This document shows, piece by piece, positions 56,187 to 64,000 of a DNA stretch of 64,000 nt (position 1 is the stretch's first letter; each line of letters starts with the position of its first letter). Where the stretch lies: positions 2,418,001-2,482,000 of the forward strand of contig NZ_CP154858.1 of the NCBI RefSeq assembly GCF_041153465.1, written 5' to 3'. The notes under the pieces are model-generated. The model saw only the letters and a program-made list of their open reading frames with translations, searched no databases and was not told where the DNA came from. The position numbers and the translations under genes are program-made. The DNA comes from Thermohahella caldifontis. GTDB lineage: Bacteria > Pseudomonadota > Gammaproteobacteria > Pseudomonadales > Oleiphilaceae.

Positions 56187-56642
56187 TCAGTTGACCTTGA
56201 CCTCAATGGCCTTGGGCTTGGCCGGTTCCACCTTGTTCAGGTGCAGGGTCAGTACACCGTCCTGGTAGTCAGCCCGGATATCTTCCTGATTGACGTTGTC
56301 CGGCAGTGTGAAGCTGCGCAGGAAGCTGCCATAGACGCGCTCGATGCGGTGACGCTTCTTGTCCTTCTCTTCCTTCTCCAGCTTCCGCTCACCCTGGATG
56401 GTGAGCACACCGTTGTCCACGGTGACCTTGATGTCGTCCTTCTTCACACCGGGGAGCTCGGCACGGATCAGGAAAGCCTCATCCGTCTCCTCGATGTCCA
56501 CGGCCGGACGCCAGTCAATCTGTTTCAGTTCCTGATTATCGGACTGAGCGGGCAGTGCAGCAACCCCCTCATTGAACATCCGGTTGTAACGATCCAGAAT
56601 CTGCTCGAATTCAGCAAACGGATTCCAGCGTGTCAGTGCCAT
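56187..56642 (-). CDS. small heat-shock protein (Hsp20/alpha-crystallin family)
   Basis: ATP-independent holdase chaperone. The 151-residue protein has an N-terminal MALTRWNPFAEFEQILDRYNRMF, an alpha-crystallin core (residues about 45-140) with the signature region FTLPDNVNQEDIRADYQDGVLTLHLNK, and a short tail. ATG 56642 has AGGAGG upstream; the frame opens to 56750 but that part is the promoter. A sigma32-type promoter lies just upstream, so it is heat-inducible. Confidence 0.95.
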   Translation of the reverse strand: MALTRWNPFAEFEQILDRYNRMFNEGVAALPAQSDNQELKQIDWRPAVDIEETDEAFLIRAELPGVKKDDIKVTVDNGVLTIQGERKLEKEEKDKKRHRIERVYGSFLRSFTLPDNVNQEDIRADYQDGVLTLHLNKVEPAKPKAIEVKVN

Positions 56643-56723
56643 AGTCAGCCCTCCTCTGTTCACACAATGGTTCAAAGCCTGTACTGCATGTCGATCAGAG
56701 AGCGCTCTCGTTTCTGTTACCCA

Positions 56724-56751
56724 ATATGGGATTGACCGGTCATTTTTCAAG
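56724..56751 (-). promoter_or_regulatory. sigma32 heat-shock promoter of hsp20
   Basis: On the minus strand CTTGAAA (56745-56751), 13-base spacer, TCCCATAT (56724-56731), close to the sigma32 consensus CTTGAAA-N(11-16)-CCCCATNT. The -35 element lies inside the end of the upstream carbonic-anhydrase-like gene. Confidence 0.8.
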
Positions 56752-57279
56752 CGATTCCAGATAGGAATTTTTCAATGCCACATAGTTGGCGGCCGTATAG
56801 GTGAAGTAGGCCTTTTCCTTGTCCGTGAGCGGGCGGGCCTGGCGGGCCGGATTGCCAATGTACAGATAGCCGCTTTCAAGCCGTTTGCCCGGTGGAACCA
56901 GTGCACCGGCACCGATGATGACCTCATCCTCCACCACTGCACCATCCAGCACGATGGCGCCAATGCCCACCAGAATCCGGCTGCCCAGGGTGCAGCCATG
57001 CAGCGTGGCCTGATGGCCGACGGTCACATCGTCGCCCAGGGTCAGCGGATAACCGTCCGGGTTGAAGGGACCGGCGTGAGTAATGTGCAGGACGGCATTG
57101 TCCTGAATGCTGCAGCGTGCGCCGATGCGGATACGGTGCATGTCCCCGCGGATGACCGCCTGAGGCCAGACCGAGCAGTCGTCACCCAGCACCACATCGC
57201 CGATGACGGTGGACTGGGGATCGATGTACACCCGCTTGCCGGTAACGGGCTGCTTGCCTTGGTAACTGCGCAGTGTCAT
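56740..57279 (-). CDS. gamma-class carbonic-anhydrase-like protein (YrdA/PaaY type)
   Basis: The 179-residue protein is a left-handed beta-helix (hexapeptide repeats), with VWPQAVIRGD near residue 37 and the three metal histidines in HITHAG (near 66-69) and GHQATLHGC (near 88-93). Proteins of this family often show little or no carbonic anhydrase activity, so the reaction is uncertain. Start ATG at 57279. The hsp20 -35 element overlaps its end. Confidence 0.9.
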   Translation of the reverse strand: MTLRSYQGKQPVTGKRVYIDPQSTVIGDVVLGDDCSVWPQAVIRGDMHRIRIGARCSIQDNAVLHITHAGPFNPDGYPLTLGDDVTVGHQATLHGCTLGSRILVGIGAIVLDGAVVEDEVIIGAGALVPPGKRLESGYLYIGNPARQARPLTDKEKAYFTYTAANYVALKNSYLESLEK

Positions 57280-57365
57280 GTGGACTCCTTGTAATCAGGG
57301 GCGCTTGCCCGGGATGAGATGTATCCTTACCCTATACGGAACTTTTTGCAACGCAGAAGCGAGCC

Positions 57366-59414
57366 ATGACACATCCATTGCTGCAAGCACGACCCTTTCC
57401 CCCGTTCAGCGAAGTCCATCCGGAACAGGTGCCCGAAGCCCTCGGTACACTTCTGGCCGAAGGCCGTGAACTGATTGAACGCCTGTCCGGTACACGACCT
57501 GCCACCTGGTCAGAACTGGGCCAGGTGATCGAAGATTTTGCCGACCGGATGAACCGTTTCTGGTCCCCCGTCAGTCACCTGAATGCGGTGATGAATTCCG
57601 CCGGGCTGCGGGAGGCCTATAACGCCTGCGTGGGCGAGCTGTCGCGTTTCAGCACCGAGATGGGCCAGAACCGCGGGCTCTACGAAGCCTGGAAGACCCT
57701 GCACGACAGCCCTGCTTTCAGTCAGCTCGGTCCCGACTACCAGCAGACCATCCGCAATGCCCTGCGTGATTTCCATCTGGCCGGTGTGGATCTGCCCGAG
57801 GCGGAAAAGGCCGAGTTTGCCCGTCTTTCCGAAAAGCTGGCGCAACTCACCAGCCGCTTCAGTGACAACGTGCTGGACGCCACCCAGGCCTGGACGCGCC
57901 ATGTGGAAGATGAACAGGCACTCAGCGGACTGCCCGAATCCGCCCTCACCGGAGCGCGCGAAGCGGCCCGTGCCAAAGGGCTGGATGGCTGGCTGCTGAC
58001 GCTGGAATTCCCCTGCTATTACGCCGTGATGACCTACTGCGACAACCGGGCACTGCGCCGGGACATGTATGAAGCCTACGTGACCCGCGCTTCCGACCTC
58101 GGCCCCCATGCCGGCAAGTGGGACAACACGCCCCTCATTCACGAGATCATGCAGGCCCGGCAGGCCCGCGCCCGCCTGCTGGGCTTTGCCAACCATGCGG
58201 AATACTCCCTGGCCACCAAGATGGCGAAAACACCGGAAGAAGTGCTGGCCTTCCTCAACGAGCTGGCGGAAAAGTCCGTGCCGGTGGCCCGGCGCGAGTT
58301 TGCCGAGCTGGAAGCCTTTGTGGCAGAGTCGGGCGGCCCGGAGGACGGCTTGCAGCCCTGGGATGTGAGCTACTACAGCGAGAAGCTGCGGCAGCAACGT
58401 TACGACCTGTCCCAGGAAGCCCTGCGCCCCTGGTTCCCCGTGGACCGGGTAGTGGACGGCATGTTCCGGGTGGCCGGCCGGTTGTTCGACATCCAGGTGG
58501 CGCCCGCTCCATGCCCGGACAGCTACCATCCGGATGTCCGCTTCTACGAGATTCGTCGCGGTGAGCAAGTGCTTGCCTACCTGTACATGGACCTGTTCGC
58601 GCGCAGCAACAAGCGTGGCGGAGCCTGGATGAGTGACTACGCCAGTCGCCGGCGGCGTGCCGATGGCAGTTACGATACGCCGGTGGCCTTCATTACCAGC
58701 AACTTCACGCCGCCTTCGGACAACCGGCCTGCCCTGCTGACGCACAACGAAGTCACCACCCTGTTCCACGAGTTCGGACATGCCCTGCACCACATGCTGT
58801 CCCGGGTGGACAGCTATGAAGTCTCCGGCATCAATGGCGTGCCCTGGGATGCGGTGGAACTGCCCAGTCAGTTCATGGAAAACTGGTGCTGGGAAGCGGA
58901 GGCTCTGGCGTATGTAAGCGCTCACTATGAGACAGGCGAGCCCCTGCCGGAGGACATGCTCAACAAGCTGCTGGCAGCGCGCAACTTCCAGTCCGGCATG
59001 ATGATGGTGCGTCAGCTCGAGTTTGCCCTGTTCGACTTCCGCCTGCACGTGGAGTATGACGGACCGGATTATGACGTGCGGGCTCTGATGGAAGATGTGC
59101 GTCGTCAGGTCTGCGTGGTGCCGGTCGCGCCCTTCAACCGGTTCGAAAACAGCTTCAGCCATATCTTTGCCGGTGGCTATGCGGCAGGCTACTACAGCTA
59201 CAAGTGGGCGGAAGTGCTCTCGGCCGATGCCTTCTCGCGCTTCGAGGAGGAAGGCATCTTCTCCGAGGCGGCCGGACGCGATTTCCGTCGCTTCATTCTG
59301 GAGAAGGGTGGCAGCGCCGACCCCATGGACCTCTTTGTGGCCTTCCGCGGCCGCAAGCCCAGCGTGGCACCCCTGCTCCGCCACAGCGGCATTCTCACGG
59401 AGACGCAATCATGA
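57366..59414 (+). CDS. prlC: oligopeptidase A (M3 metallopeptidase)
   Basis: Cytoplasmic zinc endopeptidase for short peptides and signal-peptide remnants. The 682-residue protein has the thermolysin-type HEFGHALHHML near residue 468 and the second zinc ligand region ENWCWEAEAL about 30 residues later. Same length as E. coli PrlC. It overlaps yheV by 4 bases. Confidence 0.96.
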   Translation: MTHPLLQARPFPPFSEVHPEQVPEALGTLLAEGRELIERLSGTRPATWSELGQVIEDFADRMNRFWSPVSHLNAVMNSAGLREAYNACVGELSRFSTEMGQNRGLYEAWKTLHDSPAFSQLGPDYQQTIRNALRDFHLAGVDLPEAEKAEFARLSEKLAQLTSRFSDNVLDATQAWTRHVEDEQALSGLPESALTGAREAARAKGLDGWLLTLEFPCYYAVMTYCDNRALRRDMYEAYVTRASDLGPHAGKWDNTPLIHEIMQARQARARLLGFANHAEYSLATKMAKTPEEVLAFLNELAEKSVPVARREFAELEAFVAESGGPEDGLQPWDVSYYSEKLRQQRYDLSQEALRPWFPVDRVVDGMFRVAGRLFDIQVAPAPCPDSYHPDVRFYEIRRGEQVLAYLYMDLFARSNKRGGAWMSDYASRRRRADGSYDTPVAFITSNFTPPSDNRPALLTHNEVTTLFHEFGHALHHMLSRVDSYEVSGINGVPWDAVELPSQFMENWCWEAEALAYVSAHYETGEPLPEDMLNKLLAARNFQSGMMMVRQLEFALFDFRLHVEYDGPDYDVRALMEDVRRQVCVVPVAPFNRFENSFSHIFAGGYAAGYYSYKWAEVLSADAFSRFEEEGIFSEAAGRDFRRFILEKGGSADPMDLFVAFRGRKPSVAPLLRHSGILTETQS

Positions 59415-59659
59415 GCACGCCACGTAAACGTCGTTTCATCGCCGGGGCCGTGTGTCCCCGGTGCGGTGTCATGGATCGTATCGTGGTGGACGAGAAGGAA
59501 GGCAAGCCCGTGCGCGAGTGCATCGCCTGCGGGTTCTTCGAAAAGATGCCCGAAGAGGCGGAAGTCGCCGCACCGGAAACCCGCGTCACCCGTCCCGTCC
59601 CGAAGCCTGCGCCGGACGTGCAGCCGATCCGTTTTTTTCCGAGAAAACCGAAAACCTGA
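59411..59659 (+). CDS. yheV: YheV-family zinc-ribbon protein
   Basis: The 82-residue protein starts RFIAGAVCPRCG and has a second pair ECIACGF (Cys residues near 15, 18, 38 and 41), a small zinc ribbon. Its ATG overlaps the prlC stop (ATGA), the same pair arrangement as in E. coli and Pseudomonas. It is longer than E. coli YheV (66) by a Pro/Ala-rich tail. Function unknown. Confidence 0.93.
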   Translation: MSTPRKRRFIAGAVCPRCGVMDRIVVDEKEGKPVRECIACGFFEKMPEEAEVAAPETRVTRPVPKPAPDVQPIRFFPRKPKT

Positions 59660-59993
59660 TAGCCACTGACAAGACATTCAGGGATGAGATATGAGCCGCA
59701 AGATCGACTATTATCCCTGCAAACAGTAATCGCTGACCTGGTACCGGGGTGTTCTGGCCGGGGTTGTCTCCGTCAATAAATAGTCGGTTTGTGATGGAGA
59801 GACCTGCTGCCCGGGCCACCCGGCGAGCCGCTGCTGCGCTACCGGGACTGGCGACCGTGCCCGCGGATACTGGAAGACAAGAAGGTCGGTTATGTCCGAA
59901 AGGGCAACCAGTGACCCTTCGCCATGAAGATCACCAGCCGCACCCGGCCAGACAATATACGTCATTGGCGTACAGCGGATTGTTATAATAATT
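59660..59993. other. gene-poor stretch with degraded reading frames
   Basis: No intact gene. A 39-codon open fragment at 59795-59911 (in frame ending KVGYVRKGNQ before a stop at 59912) has no start and no match I recognise. Together with the toxin-gene remnant next to it, this looks like a decayed accessory insertion behind prlC-yheV. Confidence 0.45.
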
Positions 59994-60134
59994 GTGGAAG
60001 CCAGCGTATTCACCCGTCGCATCAAAGAACTGATGTGCGATGATGAATACAGGGCGTTGCAGGAAGCTTTGGTGAATCGGCCTGATATGGGGGCCGTCAT
60101 CCAGGGTGCTGTCGGTCTGCGAAAGGCTTACTGA
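59994..60134 (+). pseudogene. remnant of a RelE/HigB-type toxin gene
   Basis: In the frame starting at the GTG at 59994 the 46 codons read VEASVFTRRIKELMCDDEYRALQEAL and then GAVIQGAVGLRKAY, very like the first half of RelE/HigB-type toxins (pattern FT-R, DDEYR-LQ, GG-RK). It stops at TGA 60132-60134 and the usual second half (a basic region with RVIYY) is not there; reading on in another frame gives LLKARGQGRK, a possible decayed continuation. No good start is present and no antitoxin gene follows. TTATAAT just before may be an old promoter. Confidence 0.6.
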
Positions 60135-60237
60135 AAGCCCGAGGACAAGGGCGAAAAATCTGGTGACCTGGAAACCCATGCTCAGCCCTTGATGCGACCT
60201 CATCCGGCATCAAGGGCTGTGAGCTTTGCTCCTTGGT

Positions 60238-61995
60238 CTAAAGTGGTAGCCTATTGAAAACACCTATCCATGTTGAGTCAACATAATGATAAGTGGAAAT
60301 GCTGTTGACTGTGCCATCGGCGTCTGAGTCGCGGCTTTGGGATATCAGATTGCCATTGGCATCATAGGTGTAGGTGGTAATATCATCAGGCGTGCCATCG
60401 GCATTGGAGTCACGGCTTTGGGACAACTTGTTGCCATTGGCGTCATAGGTATAGGTGGTAATATCATCAGGTGTACCGTCGGCATCTGAGTCTTGACTCA
60501 GTGACAACCTGTTGCCATCGGCATCATAGGTATAGTGGCTAATGGAATCAGGCGTGCCATCTCCATCTGAGTCAATACTCTGTGACAGCATATTACCATC
60601 AGCATCGTAGCTGTAGGTGGTAATATAATCAGGCGCGCCATCGCCATTGTCATCACTAGTCTTGGACAGGATATTACCATGGGTATCATAGGTGTAGGTG
60701 GTAATATAATCGGGTGTACCATTGCCATCGGAATCACGACTTTCCGAAAGCTGGTTGCCACCGGCATCATAGGTGTAGGTGGTAATATTATCAGGCGTGC
60801 CATCGGCATTGGTATCAGAACTCCTGGTCACCAGATTGCCATTGGTATCATAGGTATAGTTGGTGATTTCATCGGGCATGCCATCACCATCGGAATCACG
60901 ACGCACGGATAACTTGTTGCCACTGCCATCATAGGTATAGTTGGAAATGCTATCGGCCGTACCGTCGCCATCGACGTCACGACTTTGGGACAACCTGTTG
61001 CCATTGGCATCGTAGGTGTAAGTGATTATGTCATCGGCTATGCCATCACCATCGGCATCACGACTTCGGGACAACTCGTTGCCATTGGCATCATAGGTAT
61101 AGGTGGTTATGTCATCGGCTGTGCCATCGCCATCGGAGTCATGACTTTGGGACAACCTGTTGCCATTGGCATCATAGGAAAAGATGTAGATACTATCAGG
61201 TGTGCCATCGGCATCGTAGTCATGACTTTGGGACAACCTGTTGCCATTGGCATCATAGGTATAGGTGGTAACTGCCTCGGGCGTACCATCACCATTGGAG
61301 TCATAGACTTCTTTGCTCAGTACCGAAAAATCAGCATCGATGCCTTGAGATTTGTAAAAATGACTCCAGACGAGTCCGTAATTTCTCGCTGCGGCGGTCG
61401 TGATCAGACCGCTGGCGGCCGCCTGGTGCAGTACCTTCCTCAGGCCATTGGGGTGACGGGAGAAGACTAACATATCTTCTGTAAAATCAATTTTGGCATT
61501 ATTGATCAAGTCAGTAACGTCTTTAGGGATGGTGATGCCATTGTCGGGATTGGCATCACTGTCAAGACTTTGCAATAGCACCAGAATATTGGTCAATGAA
61601 TTGAATGCGGTTCGTTCCGCATTATTTTTGCCGAAGAATAGCTGCTCCACTTCGCTGTACGTGGTGGGAAGTTTGCTGTTTGGCACCAGGTCCTGTGGTG
61701 TCATTTTGGTTTTCGCGGATACTGGCGTGCCAATGACCAGGTTGCCAATATAAAAGGTAATGGTCTCACCCGGTTTGTACTTAAAGGTGCCTGCCGCATC
61801 CGTTGTGCCTGATTGCGTTGCGGTCTTGTAACTCAAACCGGCAACAGGGCTGTCTGATAAAGTACCGGTCAAAACAGGGGATGATGAGCTATCGTCACCT
61901 CCGCCCCCGCCTCCTCCACAAGCGGACAGGATCAATATACTGCCGAGGTTTAACGTTAAAAAAGCGGATTTGATGGTTTTTGTTGTATTGATCAT
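60238..61995 (-). CDS. lipoprotein with twelve 27-residue Asp-rich repeats
   Basis: The 585-residue protein has a lipoprotein signal (LILSACGGG, Cys near 26), a Gly/Ser linker, and a 200-residue N-terminal part (LTGTLSDSPVAGLSYKT, with typical Ser/Thr-rich beta pattern). From residue 245 to 568 it is built of twelve 27-residue units: YTYDANGN-LSQS-D-D-DGT-D-IT, joining a YD-repeat-like half to a DxDxDG calcium-binding-like half. Half a unit precedes them. AGGAGG lies before ATG 61995. Function unknown; probably an outer-membrane-anchored surface protein with Ca2+-binding repeats. Not a full Rhs protein: no core shell or toxin end. Confidence 0.88.
   Translation of the reverse strand: MINTTKTIKSAFLTLNLGSILILSACGGGGGGGDDSSSSPVLTGTLSDSPVAGLSYKTATQSGTTDAAGTFKYKPGETITFYIGNLVIGTPVSAKTKMTPQDLVPNSKLPTTYSEVEQLFFGKNNAERTAFNSLTNILVLLQSLDSDANPDNGITIPKDVTDLINNAKIDFTEDMLVFSRHPNGLRKVLHQAAASGLITTAAARNYGLVWSHFYKSQGIDADFSVLSKEVYDSNGDGTPEAVTTYTYDANGNRLSQSHDYDADGTPDSIYIFSYDANGNRLSQSHDSDGDGTADDITTYTYDANGNELSRSRDADGDGIADDIITYTYDANGNRLSQSRDVDGDGTADSISNYTYDGSGNKLSVRRDSDGDGMPDEITNYTYDTNGNLVTRSSDTNADGTPDNITTYTYDAGGNQLSESRDSDGNGTPDYITTYTYDTHGNILSKTSDDNGDGAPDYITTYSYDADGNMLSQSIDSDGDGTPDSISHYTYDADGNRLSLSQDSDADGTPDDITTYTYDANGNKLSQSRDSNADGTPDDITTYTYDANGNLISQSRDSDADGTVNSISTYHYVDSTWIGVFNRLPL
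60292..61263 (-). repeat. twelve 81-bp tandem coding repeats
   Basis: Exact 81-base periodicity in the lipoprotein gene. Units differ at many third and some first positions (for example GAT/GAC, the fifth Asp replaced by Asn in units 6, 7, 8 and 11), so they are not recent copies, but strong similarity of neighbours could allow unit loss or gain. Confidence 0.9.
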
Positions 61996-62209
61996 GGGTG
62001 CCTCCTGGCCATTTGAACTCTCTATAACAAGGTTGATGTTAACTCACTACTTGCTCGAATTCGACACTTCCCGTGCCATAATTGCCTTCGTCAGAGCTGG
62101 CTAGCTATCTGATTTTTGCGCTTATAGCAAAATTGTCTGAAAACGTGTGCAGGCGCACGTAATATGCATGGCGTTGATAACTCACAATGGAACTCATCAG
62201 GGAGGATGT

Positions 62210-62608
62210 ATGTTGTATATGAGTCTTGCAGTGCTGTATCTGCCTTATGCGTTGCTCCTTAATGGTGGTCTGGCGCTTCTCATCCGTTTGGGAGGCTTGT
62301 GCCGGAATGAGGGACGCAAGCTGGCATCACGATGTCTTGTCTTGTCAGTCGCTGAAGCAATGCTGTTTCCTGCCGGCTTGCTGGTCGTGGAGTGGATTCC
62401 GCGGACCAAAATCAGCGATTTGGCGCTATGGTCCTGGGCGGGTATTGCATTGATTGGAATCACCGCCTCACTGGTGAGAAAGTTGCCGCCCGTGTCCGAT
62501 TGCCATATCAGCTGGCCGCTGGCGTTGACCTGTGCCGTCCTTGCAGAGTTGCCACATGCGTATATTGCATTGTATGTCTACGCATATAGCACGGCCCGGT
62601 TTGTCTGA
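62210..62608 (+). CDS. small integral membrane protein, unknown
   Basis: The 132-residue product has about four hydrophobic segments (near residues 3-25, 42-58, 70-86 and 100-125). ATG 62210 follows GGGAGGA; the frame opens to 62147 but the extra residues are not needed. No family recognised. It lies in the accessory patch behind prlC and before the AraC gene. Might be one gene of a mobile or recently gained set. Confidence 0.65.
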   Translation: MLYMSLAVLYLPYALLLNGGLALLIRLGGLCRNEGRKLASRCLVLSVAEAMLFPAGLLVVEWIPRTKISDLALWSWAGIALIGITASLVRKLPPVSDCHISWPLALTCAVLAELPHAYIALYVYAYSTARFV

Positions 62609-62695
62609 TCGGCTGAGCGATGTATCCCGCCACTGCAGGCCTGGTCTTTTCAGTGGCTGATAATCATCCTGTCTCCCTCGTGCCATATCCGGCGC

Positions 62696-63715
62696 TCACC
62701 CCCGCCGCATTTCGGTGGGCGAAACCCCCTTCCGTTTCCGGAAGGCCCTGGCAAAGCTGCTTTCGTTGGTGAAACCGGAAAGGCGGGCGATCTGGTTCAC
62801 CGGTCGCTGGCTGTTGAGCAGCAGAAACTCGGCGTGGTCGATACGGGCTTCCTGGCTCAGTTGCCGGAAGGTCACGCCTTCCTGTCTCAGCCGCCGGCCC
62901 AGAGTACGGCTGGACATCCGGAACACCCGCGCCACCTCTTCCACATTGACGTTGCGCCGCTGGCGCAGTGACTGCACCAGATAATTGCGGATGGCCTGGC
63001 TGAATCCCCCGGGTTTTTTCAGGGCTTCGGCCTGCTTTTCCAGCTGTTGCCGGAACTGCTCCAGCGTGGTCTGACTTGAGGTGGCGAGCTGCTCATGCAG
63101 CAGCCGGGCGGGCAGGATGATCTGATTGGCGGGCTGTCCGAAGCGCACCTTGTCGGGTGCAAACAGGGCCTCCCAGGTGTCTGTGTCAAAGGCTGTGTCG
63201 TGCTGCAGATGAATTTCCAGCGGCCCGATGGCGGGCATGACGAAACGGCAGATGCGGGCCACGGCTCCGAGCACGGTCTCCGTCAGATCCTCTGACACCT
63301 CGCCAAAGTCGGCCTGAAGGCTGAACAGCAGGTGTACCTGATCCCCCAGTCGCCCCCGTCTGACCTCGTAGGCAGGCAGGATCACGGGGTAGAAGCGCAG
63401 GGCTGCATCCAGGGCCGCTTCCATGCTGGGGGAGGCCATGATGACCATGCCCAGTGTGCCCAGTGCGGTAATGGGCACATGATGCAGAAGCTGGGCGGAG
63501 AGGGGGCGTGCCGGGTCGGCCTGTTCACGGCAGACCCGGAGCATGGCCCGGAGCTGGGCACCGGTAAGAATGGCATCCGGTGCACTGAGGGCTTCGGGGT
63601 CCAGCCCGCAGGCGCTCAGCGTGGCCTTCACGTCACATTCCCGCTGCTGCAGAAAGCGTGTGAACACTTCCAGAAATTGTCCGGGAAAGTGCAATGCCTC
63701 CAGTGGCTGGCCCAT
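62696..63715 (-). CDS. AraC-family transcriptional regulator (OruR type)
   Basis: The 339-residue protein has the N-terminal ligand domain of the arabinose-binding-type subfamily (LFSLQADFGEVSEDLTETVLG) and a C-terminal pair of AraC helix-turn-helix motifs (NVEEVARVFRMSSRTLGRRLRQEGVTFRQL and PVNQIARLSGFTNESSFARAFRKRKGVSP). ATG 63715 follows AGGAGAG; an upstream frame to 63847 is unsupported. Probably controls the divergent gene at 63889. Confidence 0.9.
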   Translation of the reverse strand: MGQPLEALHFPGQFLEVFTRFLQQRECDVKATLSACGLDPEALSAPDAILTGAQLRAMLRVCREQADPARPLSAQLLHHVPITALGTLGMVIMASPSMEAALDAALRFYPVILPAYEVRRGRLGDQVHLLFSLQADFGEVSEDLTETVLGAVARICRFVMPAIGPLEIHLQHDTAFDTDTWEALFAPDKVRFGQPANQIILPARLLHEQLATSSQTTLEQFRQQLEKQAEALKKPGGFSQAIRNYLVQSLRQRRNVNVEEVARVFRMSSRTLGRRLRQEGVTFRQLSQEARIDHAEFLLLNSQRPVNQIARLSGFTNESSFARAFRKRKGVSPTEMRRG

Positions 63716-63888
63716 ATCTCTCCTGAATGATGACCCTGTCTGCCTTCGAGTATAGAGGCAGATGCCCGCCGATTGAATCCTGCCGTGTCCGGAAATGCAC
63801 AGAAATTGGCGGCCCGGGTGCATTGGCCTGGGGTAACGTGTATCCATCAGCCCTGTGCCGATTCCAAAAACAAACTGATGAGGCGTTT

Positions 63889-64000
63889 ATGACGATGTTG
63901 GCAACCCTGCTTGGCCGTGTCTTTCGGGAGGAACTCACTCTGCGGGAACACCGCACCCGGCTTGACCAGCGTATCCGCGCTGCAAACAAGGACGCCTGGG
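63889..64000 (+). CDS. unknown gene, cut by the right window edge
   Basis: Open frame from ATG 63889 (TGAGG 6 bases upstream) to the window end: MTMLATLLGRVFREELTLRE and then an Arg/Asp-rich helix HRTRLDQRIRAANKDAW. Only 37 codons are visible, too few to identify. It is divergent from the AraC regulator and may be its target. Confidence 0.6.
   Translation, partial: MTMLATLLGRVFREELTLREHRTRLDQRIRAANKDAW

Noticed and set aside
60292..61263. 81-bp repeats as a CRISPR array
   Set aside because: The repeats are coding, in one frame, have no spacers of unique sequence and no cas genes nearby.
60238..61995. Rhs/YD-type polymorphic toxin
   Set aside because: No shell domain, no conserved core end and no toxin or immunity gene follow; the repeat unit differs from the usual YD repeat.

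Overview
The window is a stretch of gammaproteobacterial chromosome around the replication origin. Three blocks keep the order familiar from Pseudomonas and related Pseudomonadales/Oceanospirillales-type genomes: mnmG-rsmG-parA-parB-atpIBEFHAGDC-glmU-glmS, rpmH-rnpA-yidD-yidC-mnmE next to dnaA-dnaN-recF-gyrB, and gyrB followed by plsC, gmhB, glyS, glyQ, a late acyltransferase, trkA, rsmB, fmt, def, LysM, dprA, tsaC, hemF and aroE. Genus cannot be fixed from the sequence alone. Base composition was not computed.

Layout. 1-860: transposase gene cut by the window edge (minus strand). 1234-2859: pckA. 3009-3830: two small unknown genes. 3926-16806: minus-strand run glmS, glmU, the F1Fo ATP synthase operon with a good sigma70 promoter, parB, parA and rsmG, continuing into mnmG (to 18692). 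18836-18997: three perfect DnaA boxes beside an AT-rich stretch, an oriC-like site. 19001-23049: an accessory insert between mnmG and mnmE holding an ODP-type metallo-beta-lactamase-fold protein, a secreted NarX/PilJ-like sensor protein divergent from it across FNR-like and CRP-like sites, an HDOD protein, and a TetR/CMD-family pair with three operator-like palindromes. 23099-26951: mnmE, yidC, yidD, rnpA, rpmH (minus). 26952-27549: a second DnaA-box region where gene orientation flips. 27550-35112: dnaA, dnaN, a UbiB-family kinase gene, recF with two internal parS sites, gyrB (plus). 35482-35558: tRNA-Pro. 35603-48359: lipid, heptose, glycyl-tRNA synthetase, potassium uptake and formyl-methionine genes. 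48507-59659: LysM, dprA, tsaC, hemF, aroE, motAB-like genes, a methyltransferase, hsp20 with a heat-shock promoter, a gamma-class carbonic-anhydrase-like gene, prlC and yheV. 59660-62608: gene-poor accessory patch with a toxin-gene remnant, a repeat-rich lipoprotein and a small membrane protein. 62696-64000: an AraC-type regulator and the start of a divergent gene.

The genes fit together as origin control (dnaA, dnaN, recF, gyrB), segregation (parA, parB and parS sites within 18 kb), membrane energy and protein insertion (atp, yidC/D), tRNA U34 modification (mnmE, mnmG) and the start of translation (fmt, def, tsaC).

Two conserved genes, dnaA and trkH, each carry one apparent single-base loss in a homopolymer (C6 and G4). 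Two such events in 64 kb, at least one in an essential gene, point first to base-calling errors. I see no wholly new multi-gene system. The most interesting candidates are the stand-alone double P-box sensor protein paired with the ODP-fold protein, the two competing origin-like regions, and the in-frame double parS in recF.
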